In this document: positions 34,034 to 42,890 of the stretch, in pieces
Numbering within the stretch: the stretch's first letter is position 1
Layout of the letters: every line of letters starts with the position of its first letter
Assembly (NCBI GenBank): GCA_019750135.1
Contig: JAIEOV010000007.1
Span: forward strand, 124,001 to 188,000
Direction: 5' to 3'
Length of the DNA stretch: 64,000 bases
Origin: Reyranella sp.
Lineage (GTDB): Bacteria > Pseudomonadota > Alphaproteobacteria > Reyranellales > Reyranellaceae
Translations under genes and position numbers: made by a program
The notes under the pieces: generated by a model
What the model was told of the DNA's origin: nothing
The model's input: only the letters and a program-made list of their open reading frames with translations
The model's database searches: none

Positions 34034-34918
34034 ATGAGCGCGCTATCAAGGACGTTCGGTGCACTGACGCTGGCAAGCACCGTGTGGTTCGCCGGCGACG
34101 TTTTGGGCCAGACACCGCCACCGTCCACCCTCGACCAGATCCGCTCGAGCAAGACGCTGCGCATCGGCTATGATGCCGACGCACCGCCCTTCTCCTATAT
34201 CGCGCCCGGCAGTCCGGCCACCGCCGCGCCGCAGGGCTATTCGGTCGACCTCTGCCGTGCCATCGCCGAGCAGTTCAAGGAGCAGCTCAAGATCCCCGAC
34301 CTGAAGGTGACCTACGTCCCGGTCAACTCGGTGACCCGCTTCGACGCCATCGTCGACAACAAGGCCGACCTGCTCTGCGAATCCTCGACCGCAACCCTGT
34401 CGCGCCGCACCAAGGTCGATTTCTCCATCCCGATCTTCATCGACGGCGCCAGCTTCGCCATCGGCCCCAACGGTCCGCGCGACGTCAGCCAGCTCGCCGG
34501 CAAGAAGGTCGCCGTGCTGCCCGGCACGACCACCGAGCAGGAGCTGCGGCGGGCTCTCACCGGCACGCGCATCAACGCCGAGATCGTCCTGGTCAAGACG
34601 AACCAGGAAGGCGTCGAGATGGTCGAGAAGGGCCAGGTCGCGGCGTACTTCGCCGACCGCGCCACCCTCACCTTCCTGCTGCGCAAGGAGAAGCAGTTCG
34701 CCAATCTTCTGATGGCCGACACCTATCTCAGCATCGAGCCGATCGCCCTGGCGATGCGGCGCGGCGACAGCGATTTCCGCCTCGCGGTCGATACGGCGCT
34801 GAGCCACATCTATCGCCAGGGCAAGATCGTGCAGGTTTTCAAGGGCGCTTTCGGGCCGCTCAATACGCCCAGCCAGCTTCTGGCGGCGCTCTATCAGATC
34901 TCGGGCTTGCCGGACTGA
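34034..34918 (+). CDS. Amino-acid ABC transporter substrate-binding protein
   Basis: A 294-residue receptor starting MSALSRTFGALT; the signal peptide ends near VLGQT (residue 27). Family-3 motifs follow: LRIGYDADAPPFSY, GYSVDLCRAIAEQ and KADLLCESSTATLSRR. Close relatives bind glutamate/aspartate-type or general amino acids. No permease or ATPase is adjacent, so it probably works with a distant ABC system. The luciferase-like gene follows 24 bp downstream. Confidence 0.87.
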   Translation: MSALSRTFGALTLASTVWFAGDVLGQTPPPSTLDQIRSSKTLRIGYDADAPPFSYIAPGSPATAAPQGYSVDLCRAIAEQFKEQLKIPDLKVTYVPVNSVTRFDAIVDNKADLLCESSTATLSRRTKVDFSIPIFIDGASFAIGPNGPRDVSQLAGKKVAVLPGTTTEQELRRALTGTRINAEIVLVKTNQEGVEMVEKGQVAAYFADRATLTFLLRKEKQFANLLMADTYLSIEPIALAMRRGDSDFRLAVDTALSHIYRQGKIVQVFKGAFGPLNTPSQLLAALYQISGLPD

Positions 34919-34942
34919 GCGACAGAGGCCATTTGCTGCATC

Positions 34943-35953
34943 ATGCGTTTGTCCGTTCTCGATCAGTCGATCGCCGTCGCCGGCCGCCCCCAGGACCAGT
35001 CGATCCGCAACACCGTGGCGCTTGCCAAGCACTGCGAAGCGCTCGGCTACGAGCGCTTCTGGGTTTCCGAGCACCATAACCATCCGACGATCGTGGGTAC
35101 CGCGCCCGAGATCGTGATCGCCGCCATCGCCGCCACGACCGACCGCATCCGCATCGGCAGCGCCGGCATCATGCTGCCGCACTATGCGCCGTTCAAAGTC
35201 GCCGAGGTGTTCCGCGTGCTGGATGCCCTGGCGCCGGGCCGCATCGACATGGGGCTGGGCCGCGCGCCGGGCTCCGACGGCCGCACCGCCTTCGCCCTCA
35301 ATCCGGCAGCCAACGAACGGCCCGAGCATTTTCCCGCCGACGTGCGCGACCTGCTGGCCTGGGTGCATGGCGAGCCTCTGGTCGATCGACATCCCTTCGC
35401 CGCCGTGAAAGCCTTCCCGCAGACCGACACCGCGCCGGAGGTCTGGATCCTCGGCAGCTCGGACTACGGCGCCCAGGTCGCCGCCATATTCGGCCTGCCC
35501 TACTGCTACGCCTGGTTCTTCAGCGACGGCGCCGGCGGCGAGCGCGCCATCAAGATTTACAAGGAGAAGTACCGGCCGAGCGCTCGCCATCCCGAGCCGC
35601 GCTCCGGCCTCTGCGTCTGGGCGCTGGCGGCCGAGACCATGGAAGAGGCGCAGTACCACTTCACGTCACGGGCGCTTTCACGCATGAACCGTGACCGCGG
35701 GATCCTGGTGCCGCTGGATACCCCTGAAGCCTCCGCCAAGGGGCTGGAAGCCTACGACCAGGATCGCGTCGAGCGCTTCCGCCGCGATTCATTCGTCGGC
35801 ACCGGGCCCGAGGTCGCGGAGCGCATCGAAGCGCTGAAGAACCATGTCGGCGTCGACGAGATGGCCGTCGTCACCTGGACCCACGACGAAGAGGTGCGGC
35901 GGGCGAGCTACACGCATCTCGCCCGCGCCATGGGTTTTGCGCCGAAGGCCTAG
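34943..35953 (+). CDS. LLM-class flavin-dependent oxidoreductase
   Basis: A 336-residue bacterial-luciferase-like monooxygenase. It starts MRLSVLDQSIAVAG with no clear ribosome site. Typical features are YERFWVSEHHNHPTIVGT, GSAGIMLPHYAPFKVAE and VWILGSSDYGAQVAAIFG. This subgroup (YhbW/YwcH-like, single chain) uses reduced flavin to oxidise undetermined substrates. Its 3-prime end overlaps the convergent gene at 35950 by four bases. Confidence 0.88.
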   Translation: MRLSVLDQSIAVAGRPQDQSIRNTVALAKHCEALGYERFWVSEHHNHPTIVGTAPEIVIAAIAATTDRIRIGSAGIMLPHYAPFKVAEVFRVLDALAPGRIDMGLGRAPGSDGRTAFALNPAANERPEHFPADVRDLLAWVHGEPLVDRHPFAAVKAFPQTDTAPEVWILGSSDYGAQVAAIFGLPYCYAWFFSDGAGGERAIKIYKEKYRPSARHPEPRSGLCVWALAAETMEEAQYHFTSRALSRMNRDRGILVPLDTPEASAKGLEAYDQDRVERFRRDSFVGTGPEVAERIEALKNHVGVDEMAVVTWTHDEEVRRASYTHLARAMGFAPKA

Positions 35954-36531
35954 CGCGCTTCCGTCCAGCTCTCCGAGAACGCCAGCGCGCAGGTGCTGAA
36001 GGGCCGGCCTTCGCGCTCGCGCTTCCATGGTGTTCCGCGTGCCTGGTTGCCGTTGATGGTGAGGCGCGCACCGAGCGCCGGCACCAGCACCGTGCAGACG
36101 CCGTACTGGCGATTCTGCGGCGGCTGGTTGGGCTCGGTATGGATCAGGAGCGGATCGCCGATGTCGTGCCAGGTCATGGCGATGTCGGCGTCGTGCGCCT
36201 TGATGTGCTCGGTCCAGAAGTAGCGCGGGTCGCCCGACTTCGAGAAGCTGGCGTCGGTCACCGGGATCGTCGTGTCCTTCAGCTCGGCATTGAGCATGCC
36301 CTGCACCGTCTGCTGCAGCCAGCGCGCCATGGCGATGTTGTCGGAATAGATCCGCCAGTGGCCATGCGTCAGCTCGCTCTTGACGTAGAGCACGTGTCCC
36401 GGCCCGGCCGGGCAGAACAGAATCCGCCAGTAGCTGGCGTCGGTCGAATTGGGATCGCCGTCCTTCTCGGACAGGCGGATGAACGGGTTCTCCCCGGTCA
36501 GGATCAAACGATGCGGATCTGCGACAGGCAT
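35950..36531 (-). CDS. Hypothetical protein, 193 aa
   Basis: I place the start at MPVADPHRLILTG (36531), where GGAGGGGAAG precedes the ATG; the longer frame is rejected. It is soluble, with no signal or membrane segment, rich in Trp, Tyr and His (ASYWRILFCPAGPGHVLYV, HGHWRIYSDN, HDADIAMTWHDIGDPLL). The pattern of beta strands with conserved aromatic residues could be a beta-barrel ligand-binding fold, but I recognise no family. It is divergent from the DUF6600 gene. Confidence 0.65.
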   Translation of the reverse strand: MPVADPHRLILTGENPFIRLSEKDGDPNSTDASYWRILFCPAGPGHVLYVKSELTHGHWRIYSDNIAMARWLQQTVQGMLNAELKDTTIPVTDASFSKSGDPRYFWTEHIKAHDADIAMTWHDIGDPLLIHTEPNQPPQNRQYGVCTVLVPALGARLTINGNQARGTPWKREREGRPFSTCALAFSESWTEAR

Positions 36532-36614
36532 TTCTCTTCCCCTCCTGGAACCGGCCGACACGCGTCGGCGTTTTCGACGATTGCAGGCATCGAGCCTAGC
36601 AGGGAGCCGCAAAA

Positions 36615-38969
36615 ATGCGCGAATTGTTTCGTGGCGCTGCCGCAATCGTGACGGGGCTGCTGGGCGCAACCATTGCGTGGTCGGGCGCCATGGCCCAGAG
36701 CGAGCCGCCGGGTCGGGTCGGGCGCCTCGCCTTCGCCAACGGCACGGTTTCCTTCCACGACGACGCGCAGAGCGGCTGGAAGCAGGCCGTCGTCAACACG
36801 CCGTTGACCACCGGCGATGCCCTATGGACCGAACCCAACGCCCGCAGCGAGGTCTCCATTGCCGGCACGCGCGTCCGCATGGAAGGCGCCACCGAGCTCG
36901 ACGTGCTGGCGCTCGACGACAGCCAGACCCGGCTCCAGCTCGGGCAGGGCCGCGTCGACGTTAAGTCCTTCGCGATGGACGCCAACCAGCCCTACGAGAT
37001 CGTCACGCCGCGCGGCACCATCAAGCTGCTGCAGCAGGGCGACTATTATGTCGAAGCCGGCTCGACCCAGGACCCGACGCGGCTCGGCGTGCGTGCCGGC
37101 GCCGCGCAGATCCAGGGCCTGAACGGCGAGGTCCTCGCGGTGCGGCCCAACGAGGTCGCCGAAGTGACCGGCGACGGCAGCACCATGCAGCTGCGCACCA
37201 TCCAGACCGCGCCGCCGGCGCCGCCGGCCTACTGGGCGAGCCGCGATCGCCAGGTCGCCTACGATCCGCCGCAGTACCTGTCGGCGGGCATGACCGGGTA
37301 CGAAGACCTCAACGCCTACGGTGACTGGGTGAACGACGGCACCTACGGCCAAGTCTGGTCGCCACGCGCGGTGCCGGCCGGCTGGGCGCCATACCGCACC
37401 GGCCACTGGTCCTACGTGCAGCCGTGGGGCTGGACCTGGATCGACGACCAGCCGTGGGGTTTCGCGCCTTACCACTACGGCCGCTGGGCGAACGCCGGCA
37501 ATCGCTGGGTTTGGGTGCCCCCGCAACGCGACGTGCGTCCGGTCTATGCGCCAGCGCTGGTCGCCTTCGTGGGCGGCGTCGAGCTTGCCGTGACGCTCGG
37601 CAACCAGAGCGCCGCGCCGGTCGGCTGGTTCCCGCTGGGGCCGCGCGAAGTCTACGTGCCGCCCTACACGACCGATCGCGACTATTACCTGCGTCTCAAT
37701 CGGACGGCGCGCGTCGAGGATCGCATGCTCGAGGATCGCTGGCAGCGCGCCCAGCGCCGCGAGGCCTTCATTGCCGGCCAGAACTCGGTGCTGATGAACC
37801 AGCGCTTCGCCACCGTCGTGCCGACCTCGGCCTTCGTGCAGTCGCAACCGGTCATGCGCTCCGCGCTGCGGGTGCAGCCGCAGGCACTGGCCCGTGCCCC
37901 GGTGGCCCCCGTCGCCGCCCCGCCCGCGCCGACGGCGTCCGTGATGAGCGCGGCCGCGACGCCAAATGCCGCCGCGCCGCCTACCGTGCCGCCGCCTGCC
38001 ACGCCGCAGGGCAAAGCTGCTGCCGCACCCACGCCGCAGCTGGTCGACCCCAAGGCGGAAGCCGCCGCCAAGGCGAGGGCTAAGACGGCACTGAAGACGG
38101 GCAACGTCGCAGTCGCCAAGACCGCAGTCGCCGACATGCCGACCCTCGCCAGGCCTTCTGCTGCCCAGACGACCGCCGCGCCGGGTCCGAAGGTCGCGTC
38201 CGCGCCGCCCAAGGCTGCGACAGAGGACAAGAGCCGGCAGATCACGCCTGCGCTCGTGCCGCGGCAGGGCGCGGCCCCGCCTTCGCTCAAGGGCAACGTC
38301 ACGCCGGCACCTGCCTCTGCAGACCCGGCCAAGCCCGGCGAGCCGCCGAAGCAGCAGCAGGCCGCGCCCCAGCCCCAGGCGGCGCCGTCTCCGGCGCCTG
38401 CGCAGCCGCACCAGCAGCAAGCGACGCCGCCGCTGGCGTCGCCGCAGCAGGGCAGGCCTGCCGAGCCCGCGAAGCCCCAGGCTGCGCCGCAGCCGCAGCA
38501 GAAGCCTGCCGAGGCGCCGCGTCAGCAGGCGGCGCCCCAGCCTCAGGCGCAGCAGCCGCCGCAGGCGAAGCCCGCCGATGCGCCGCGGCAGCAGGCTGCG
38601 CCTCAGCCCCAGGCACCCCAGGCACCACAGGTGCAGCAGCCGCGCCCTGAGCCGCCGAAGCAGCCGCAGGCCGCTCCGCCGCCGCAGCGCCCTGCAACTC
38701 AGCAGCAGGAGGGCCATGCAATGCCGCCGCGTCCGCAGCAGGCCCAGCCTCAGCAGCAGGCAGCGCCGCAGCCACAGCGTCAGGCCGCTCCGCAGCAGCA
38801 GGCGGCTCCGCAACAGGCCCCGCCACAGCAGCAGCGTCAGGCGGCGCCCCAGCAGCCTCAGCCTCAACCGCAGCATCAGGCCACGCCTCAGCCGCAGCAG
38901 CATCAGCCGCCCCAGCAGGCTCAGGCGCCGAAGCCTCAGGGCAACGACAAGAAGGACGACAAGAAATAG
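36615..38969 (+). CDS. Secreted FecR-like/DUF6600 protein with long Pro/Gln/Ala-rich tail
   Basis: A 784-residue exported protein; the signal peptide ends near GAMAQS (residue 28). Residues 35-190 form a FecR-like beta domain (GRLAFANGTVSFHD, VDVKSFAMDANQPYE). Residues 225-360 are the DUF6600 Trp/Tyr-rich region (YGDWVNDGTYGQVWSP, GWTWIDDQPWGFAPYHYG). From about 400 to the end the chain is Pro, Gln and Ala in short imperfect repeats, ending KKDDKK. This is likely a periplasmic or surface protein spanning the envelope; function unknown. Confidence 0.82.
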   Translation: MRELFRGAAAIVTGLLGATIAWSGAMAQSEPPGRVGRLAFANGTVSFHDDAQSGWKQAVVNTPLTTGDALWTEPNARSEVSIAGTRVRMEGATELDVLALDDSQTRLQLGQGRVDVKSFAMDANQPYEIVTPRGTIKLLQQGDYYVEAGSTQDPTRLGVRAGAAQIQGLNGEVLAVRPNEVAEVTGDGSTMQLRTIQTAPPAPPAYWASRDRQVAYDPPQYLSAGMTGYEDLNAYGDWVNDGTYGQVWSPRAVPAGWAPYRTGHWSYVQPWGWTWIDDQPWGFAPYHYGRWANAGNRWVWVPPQRDVRPVYAPALVAFVGGVELAVTLGNQSAAPVGWFPLGPREVYVPPYTTDRDYYLRLNRTARVEDRMLEDRWQRAQRREAFIAGQNSVLMNQRFATVVPTSAFVQSQPVMRSALRVQPQALARAPVAPVAAPPAPTASVMSAAATPNAAAPPTVPPPATPQGKAAAAPTPQLVDPKAEAAAKARAKTALKTGNVAVAKTAVADMPTLARPSAAQTTAAPGPKVASAPPKAATEDKSRQITPALVPRQGAAPPSLKGNVTPAPASADPAKPGEPPKQQQAAPQPQAAPSPAPAQPHQQQATPPLASPQQGRPAEPAKPQAAPQPQQKPAEAPRQQAAPQPQAQQPPQAKPADAPRQQAAPQPQAPQAPQVQQPRPEPPKQPQAAPPPQRPATQQQEGHAMPPRPQQAQPQQQAAPQPQRQAAPQQQAAPQQAPPQQQRQAAPQQPQPQPQHQATPQPQQHQPPQQAQAPKPQGNDKKDDKK

Positions 38970-39023
38970 CGAGCGCGGCAGTGGCTGCGCGCGACGTGCA
39001 CAGATGAACGATGCATAGAGCTA

Positions 39024-39041
39024 GCGCCGCCTCAGCGGCGC
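39024..39041. terminator. Hairpin after the DUF6600 gene
   Basis: GCGCCGC and GCGGCGC pair perfectly around a CTCA loop, 54 bp past the DUF6600 stop. The T-run is absent (ACGATTATATA follows), so termination may be partial. The 235-bp gap from 38970 to 39204 holds this hairpin, the palindrome at 39057 and nothing else I can identify. Confidence 0.5.
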
Positions 39042-39056
39042 AGCGACGATTATATA

Positions 39057-39074
39057 ACTGAAGTGCGCTTCAGT
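39057..39074. promoter_or_regulatory. Palindrome with an extra half-site, possible operator
   Basis: ACTGAAG and CTTCAGT flank a TGCG centre as a perfect 7-bp inverted repeat, embedded in AT-rich sequence (TATATA just before). A further CTTCAG half-site follows at 39081-39086. The symmetry is TetR-like in size. No regulator gene is adjacent, and neither flanking gene clearly starts here, so the role is open. Confidence 0.35.
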
Positions 39075-39204
39075 CAATAACTTCAGCATCTCAAGCATCG
39101 CGTTCTTTTAATTCGACTTTTGAGGCTCCATAGAGCGCCAGGGGTAGGGCCTCGAACAAGCGGCCATACCACAGCTTGCAGCAACCGGAGCGCGGTGATC
39201 CAGG

Positions 39205-40176
39205 CTAGAGCACTTGATTGCGCAGGCTGGCTTTTTCATCCCGCCACAGTCGGTCGAGGTTCTCGACCAGTATGTCGAGCACGTTGTCCTCGTAGGCTCG
39301 CGTCTCGCCGGCCGTGTGCGGCGTGACGAAGACGTTGGGCAGCGTCCACAGCGGCGACGCTGCCGGCAGCGGCTCCTCGGCAGTGACGTCGATTCCCGCC
39401 GCCCAGATCCGGTTGTTCTGCATGGTGTCGATCAGGGCGGCCTCGTCGGCCACCTTGCCACGCGCCACGTTGACGAACAGCGACGAGGGCTTCATCGCCT
39501 TGAAGGCCGCCGCGCTCATCAGCCCGGTGGTCTCGGGCGTGAGCGCGCAGGTCAGCGCCACGATGTCGGCCTGCGGCACCAGCTTCACCAGGTCGCCCAT
39601 GCCGTAGATCGAATCGGCGCCGTTCTCGCCCTGCGAGGGATCCCGGCGGATGCCGATCACCTTCATGCCGAACGCCTTCGCGAGCATCGCGAGATGGCTG
39701 CCGATGCGGCCCATGCCGACGACCAGCAGGGTCTTGCTGCCGAGCTCGTCCTCGCGCTGGGCGAGATCGCCGATCATGCCGCGCCACATCTTCTTGTGCT
39801 GATTATCGCGCGCCTCGGGCAGGCGGCGGTACAGCGCCAGAATCAGCGCGATCGCGTGCTCGGCCACGGCGCGCGCATTGACGCCGGCGGCGCTCGCCAG
39901 CCGCACGCCCTTGGCGCCGAGCTGCTCCTTGGAATACTGATCCATGCCCGAGCTGATCGACTGGATGAACTTCAGCTTGGACGCATGCGGGATGACGTCG
40001 TTCTTCCACATGCCCGAGGCCACCACGATGTCGGCCTCGCCGATGCGCTTCACCAGGTCGTCGTAGGCCCACACCTGGAAGCTCTTGATGCCGGTCTTGC
40101 GCTGTTCGAAACGCGCCTGCATCTGGTAGGCCGCATGCGCAAAGCAGATCGTCAGATTGTCCTTCGACGGAAACAT
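39205..40176 (-). CDS. D-2-hydroxyacid dehydrogenase
   Basis: A 323-residue NAD-dependent dehydrogenase; I start at ATG 40176 (MFPSKDNL) instead of the TTG three codons upstream. The nucleotide fold shows VVGMGRIGSHLA; catalytic Arg is in ALTCALTPETTG/VNVARG, Glu in TAEEPLP and His in VFVTPHTAGE. It interconverts 2-oxo acids and D-2-hydroxy acids. As last gene of the amino-acid operon it could reduce the 2-oxo acid made by the DadA-like enzyme. Confidence 0.88.
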   Translation of the reverse strand: MFPSKDNLTICFAHAAYQMQARFEQRKTGIKSFQVWAYDDLVKRIGEADIVVASGMWKNDVIPHASKLKFIQSISSGMDQYSKEQLGAKGVRLASAAGVNARAVAEHAIALILALYRRLPEARDNQHKKMWRGMIGDLAQREDELGSKTLLVVGMGRIGSHLAMLAKAFGMKVIGIRRDPSQGENGADSIYGMGDLVKLVPQADIVALTCALTPETTGLMSAAAFKAMKPSSLFVNVARGKVADEAALIDTMQNNRIWAAGIDVTAEEPLPAASPLWTLPNVFVTPHTAGETRAYEDNVLDILVENLDRLWRDEKASLRNQVL

Positions 40177-40190
40177 TTGCCCCAAACTCC

Positions 40191-40976
40191 CTAAGCCTTG
40201 CGCTCTCCGATGGTGCTGTGGAAGCGCGACAGGAACGACGCCGTACGCGGGTTCGTGGGCCGGAGCAAGACTTCTTCCGCCCGCCCCTGCTCGACCACCT
40301 GCCCGGCGTCCATGACCACGACCTGATCGGCAACGTCGCGCGCGAAAGCCATCTCATGGGTGACCACGATCATGGTCGTACCGTCGGTGGCGAGCTGCTT
40401 CATGACGTCCAGGACCTCGCCCACCAGCTCGGGATCGAGTGCCGACGTCACCTCGTCGAACAGCATGATCTCCGGCGCCATCGCCATGGCCCGGGCAATC
40501 GCAACGCGCTGCTGCTGGCCGCCCGACAGGTTGCGCGGGAAGCGCTCGGTGAAAGCGGCGAGGCCCACTTTAGCCAAGAGATCGCGGGCGATGGTTTCGG
40601 CCTCGGCCTTCGCCATCTTCTTCACGATGACCGGGCCGGACATGACATTCTGCAAGGCCGTCATGTGCGGGAACAGGTCGAACTGCTGAAAAACCATGCC
40701 GATGCGGGCGCGGAAACGCGCCAGGTCGCGGCCGTGGGGCATGGAGTGCTTGGCGCCGAAGTCGATGCGACGGTCGCCGACCTGCAGCGTGCCGGCCGAC
40801 GGCTCCTCGAGCAGGTTGATGCAGCGCAGGAACGTGGACTTGCCGCAGCCCGACGGGCCGATCACCACGACGACCTGGCCGCGATCGACCTCGAGCGATA
40901 CGCCGCGCACCGCCTCGACCGTGCCGTAGCTCTTGCGCAGCCCCTCGGCCTTGACCATCACCTCGCTACTGGTCAA
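40191..40976 (-). CDS. Amino-acid ABC transporter ATP-binding protein
   Basis: A 261-residue ATPase with Walker A GPSGCGKST, signature LSGGQQQRVAIARA, Walker B IMLFDEVTSALD and the H-loop VVTHEM. This is the GlnQ/HisP type. I keep the TTG start at 40976 because GGAGG lies 6 bases ahead, inside the permease gene; the ATG at 40958 has poor spacing. It overlaps the permease by 11 bp. Powers uptake by the adjacent permease and the receptor at 42891. Confidence 0.92.
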   Translation of the reverse strand: MTSSEVMVKAEGLRKSYGTVEAVRGVSLEVDRGQVVVVIGPSGCGKSTFLRCINLLEEPSAGTLQVGDRRIDFGAKHSMPHGRDLARFRARIGMVFQQFDLFPHMTALQNVMSGPVIVKKMAKAEAETIARDLLAKVGLAAFTERFPRNLSGGQQQRVAIARAMAMAPEIMLFDEVTSALDPELVGEVLDVMKQLATDGTTMIVVTHEMAFARDVADQVVVMDAGQVVEQGRAEEVLLRPTNPRTASFLSRFHSTIGERKA

Positions 40977-41637
40977 CGCGCGCCTCCAGGCGGGCCGCCC
41001 ACAGGGTGAGCGGATAGAGGATGACGAAGTAGGCGACGGCGACGCTGGTATAGACCTCCAGCGGCCTGAAAGTGTCGGAGACGATGATCGAGCCCGTGTA
41101 CATCAGGTCGGGGATTGCCACGACATAGAGCAGCGAGGTGTTCTTGAGCTGGATGATCGACTGATTGACGAACGGCGGGATCATCCGCTTGGTCGCCTGC
41201 GGCAGGATGACATGGCGCATCAGCTCGCCGCCGGTCATGCCGAGCGCCCGTGAGGCCTGCCACTGGCCCTTGTCGATCGAGATGATGCCGCCGCGGAAGA
41301 TCTCGGTGGCGAAAGCGCCCATGTAGAGCGTCAACCCGAGGCCGGCGGCGAACCAGTCGGGCAGCTCGACCTGCAGCACGATCGGCAGCGCGTAGTAGAA
41401 CCAGACGATCTGCACCAGGAGCGGCGTGCAGCGGAAGATCTCCACGTAGTAGTGGACCGGCAGCGTCACCCAGCGGCTGCGCACCAGGAGGAGCAGGCCG
41501 CAGATCACGCCGATGATCATGCCGCCGACCACCGTGCCCACCGAGTAGGCCAGCGTCACACCGAGCCCCTTCGCCCAGAGGTGCGTGTAGCTGAGGACGA
41601 GAGCGAAGTCCCACTTGTAGGCGGCGGCGAGGATCAT
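40966..41637 (-). CDS. Amino-acid ABC transporter permease
   Basis: A 223-residue HisM/GlnP-type permease beginning MILAAAYKWDF at 41637; the longer frame upstream is a shadow of the oxidase gene. About five helices; the EAA-like cytoplasmic loop is QASRALGMTGGELMRHVILPQA. FRCTPLLVQIVWFYYALP is the family's typical early motif. Only one permease is encoded, so it probably forms a homodimer. It starts one base after the oxidase stop. Confidence 0.9.
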   Translation of the reverse strand: MILAAAYKWDFALVLSYTHLWAKGLGVTLAYSVGTVVGGMIIGVICGLLLLVRSRWVTLPVHYYVEIFRCTPLLVQIVWFYYALPIVLQVELPDWFAAGLGLTLYMGAFATEIFRGGIISIDKGQWQASRALGMTGGELMRHVILPQATKRMIPPFVNQSIIQLKNTSLLYVVAIPDLMYTGSIIVSDTFRPLEVYTSVAVAYFVILYPLTLWAARLEARVDQ

Positions 41638-41638
41638 G

Positions 41639-42877
41639 TCAGAACCGGTCGGGGCGGAACGGTGCCAGGTCCACCGTGGTCGGCTTGCCGGTCGCAAGCT
41701 CGGCGACCAGCTTGCCGGTGATGCCGGCCATGGTGAGGCCGAGATGGTCGTGGCCGAAGGCGAAGAACACGTTCTTGTGGCGCGGCGAGCGGCCGATCAC
41801 CGGCTTGGAATCGGGATGCGAGGGCCTGGGCCCCATCCACTTCGAGGCGGGCTCGCCCTTCAACCCGGGGACCAGCTCCTTGGCTTGCCGCGCGATCATG
41901 TCGGCGATGCGCATGTCGGCCGGCGCATCGGGCGCGGCGAACTCGGCGACGCCGGTGGCGCGGATGCCTTCATGCATGTGCGCCAGCGAGACATTGCGAT
42001 CGGCCGACACCAACGCCCGCCGCAGGCCGAAGTCCTGGCCGGCGAACATCACGTGATAGCCGCGCTCGGCCTCGAGCGGCACCGATGTGCCGAGCTGCTT
42101 GGCAAGCGGCCGCGACCACACGCCGGCCGCCAGCACGATGGTCTCGACATCGAGCGGGCCGCGATCGGTGACGATCTTCGTCGGCCCATCGCTGTCGATC
42201 TCGAAGCCGCGCACTTCGGCATTGACGATCTCGCCGCCGCGGCGGACGAAGTCCTTGGCCAGCGAATCGCACAGCCGCCAGGGATCGATCGTGCGATTGA
42301 CGTCGGGCAGCGACACCGCCTTGATGATCCTGGTCGACAGCGCGGGCTCCATCTGCCGCGCCTCGTTGCCGTCGAGGATGTCCATGTGGACGCCGTTGCG
42401 GCGGCGTAGGTCGAGCGCATAGGCGGCGTTGCGGAACGTCTCCTCGCTCTCGAACAGCATCATCAGGCCGTCGTCCTTCACCCACTGCCTGGCATCGGCC
42501 CCTTCGATCAAGGGTGCATAGCCCGTGTGCGTGTGCACGAGCAGCGAGTTGCGGGCGGCGGCGATCTCCTCGACGCGCGACGGCCGCGCCGCCGCGATGA
42601 AGCGCAGGAACCAGGGCAGCGCGCTCGGCACGTGACTCCAGCGCAGCTTCAGCGGCGAGCTGGAGTCGAACAGCATCTTCGGCACCTTCTTCAGCACGCC
42701 CGGCATGGCGAAGGGCACGCACGAGGCGGTGCCGAAGCTGCCGGAGTTGCCGAAGGAGGCCTTCATGCCCGGCTCGCCCTTCTCGACGAGGCGGACCTTG
42801 AAGCCTTCACGCTGCAGATGAAGCGCGCAACAGACGCCGACGATGCCGGCGCCGATCACGGTGACGGACTTGGCCAT
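41639..42877 (-). CDS. FAD-dependent amino-acid oxidoreductase (DadA-like)
   Basis: A 412-residue flavoprotein of D-amino-acid dehydrogenase type. The dinucleotide motif VIGAGIVGVCCALHL is at the N-terminus and the C-terminal GHDHLGLTMAGITGKLVAELATG completes the FAD site. It sits within an ABC uptake operon between receptor and permease genes, implying that the imported compound is its substrate, deaminated to a 2-oxo acid with electrons passed to the membrane chain. Other amines such as sarcosine or hydroxyproline isomers are possible. Confidence 0.85.
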   Translation of the reverse strand: MAKSVTVIGAGIVGVCCALHLQREGFKVRLVEKGEPGMKASFGNSGSFGTASCVPFAMPGVLKKVPKMLFDSSSPLKLRWSHVPSALPWFLRFIAAARPSRVEEIAAARNSLLVHTHTGYAPLIEGADARQWVKDDGLMMLFESEETFRNAAYALDLRRRNGVHMDILDGNEARQMEPALSTRIIKAVSLPDVNRTIDPWRLCDSLAKDFVRRGGEIVNAEVRGFEIDSDGPTKIVTDRGPLDVETIVLAAGVWSRPLAKQLGTSVPLEAERGYHVMFAGQDFGLRRALVSADRNVSLAHMHEGIRATGVAEFAAPDAPADMRIADMIARQAKELVPGLKGEPASKWMGPRPSHPDSKPVIGRSPRHKNVFFAFGHDHLGLTMAGITGKLVAELATGKPTTVDLAPFRPDRF

Positions 42878-42890
42878 CAGAAGTAGGCCA

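Noticed and set aside
36554-36569. GCCGAC-ACGC-GTCGGC hairpin followed by TTTT between the divergent genes at 36531 and 36615
   Set aside because: No transcript is expected to end here; a short symmetric stem in high-GC DNA is not enough to call an attenuator.
36822-38903. A 693-codon minus-strand frame very rich in Arg and Leu opposite the DUF6600 gene
   Set aside because: It is the antisense of the Pro/Gln/Ala-rich coding repeat; composition alone explains it.
38340-38940. Short repeated CAGCCGCAG-like units resembling a tandem repeat or CRISPR array
   Set aside because: Units are irregular, lie inside an open coding frame and encode Pro/Gln/Ala; there are no spacers of constant length.
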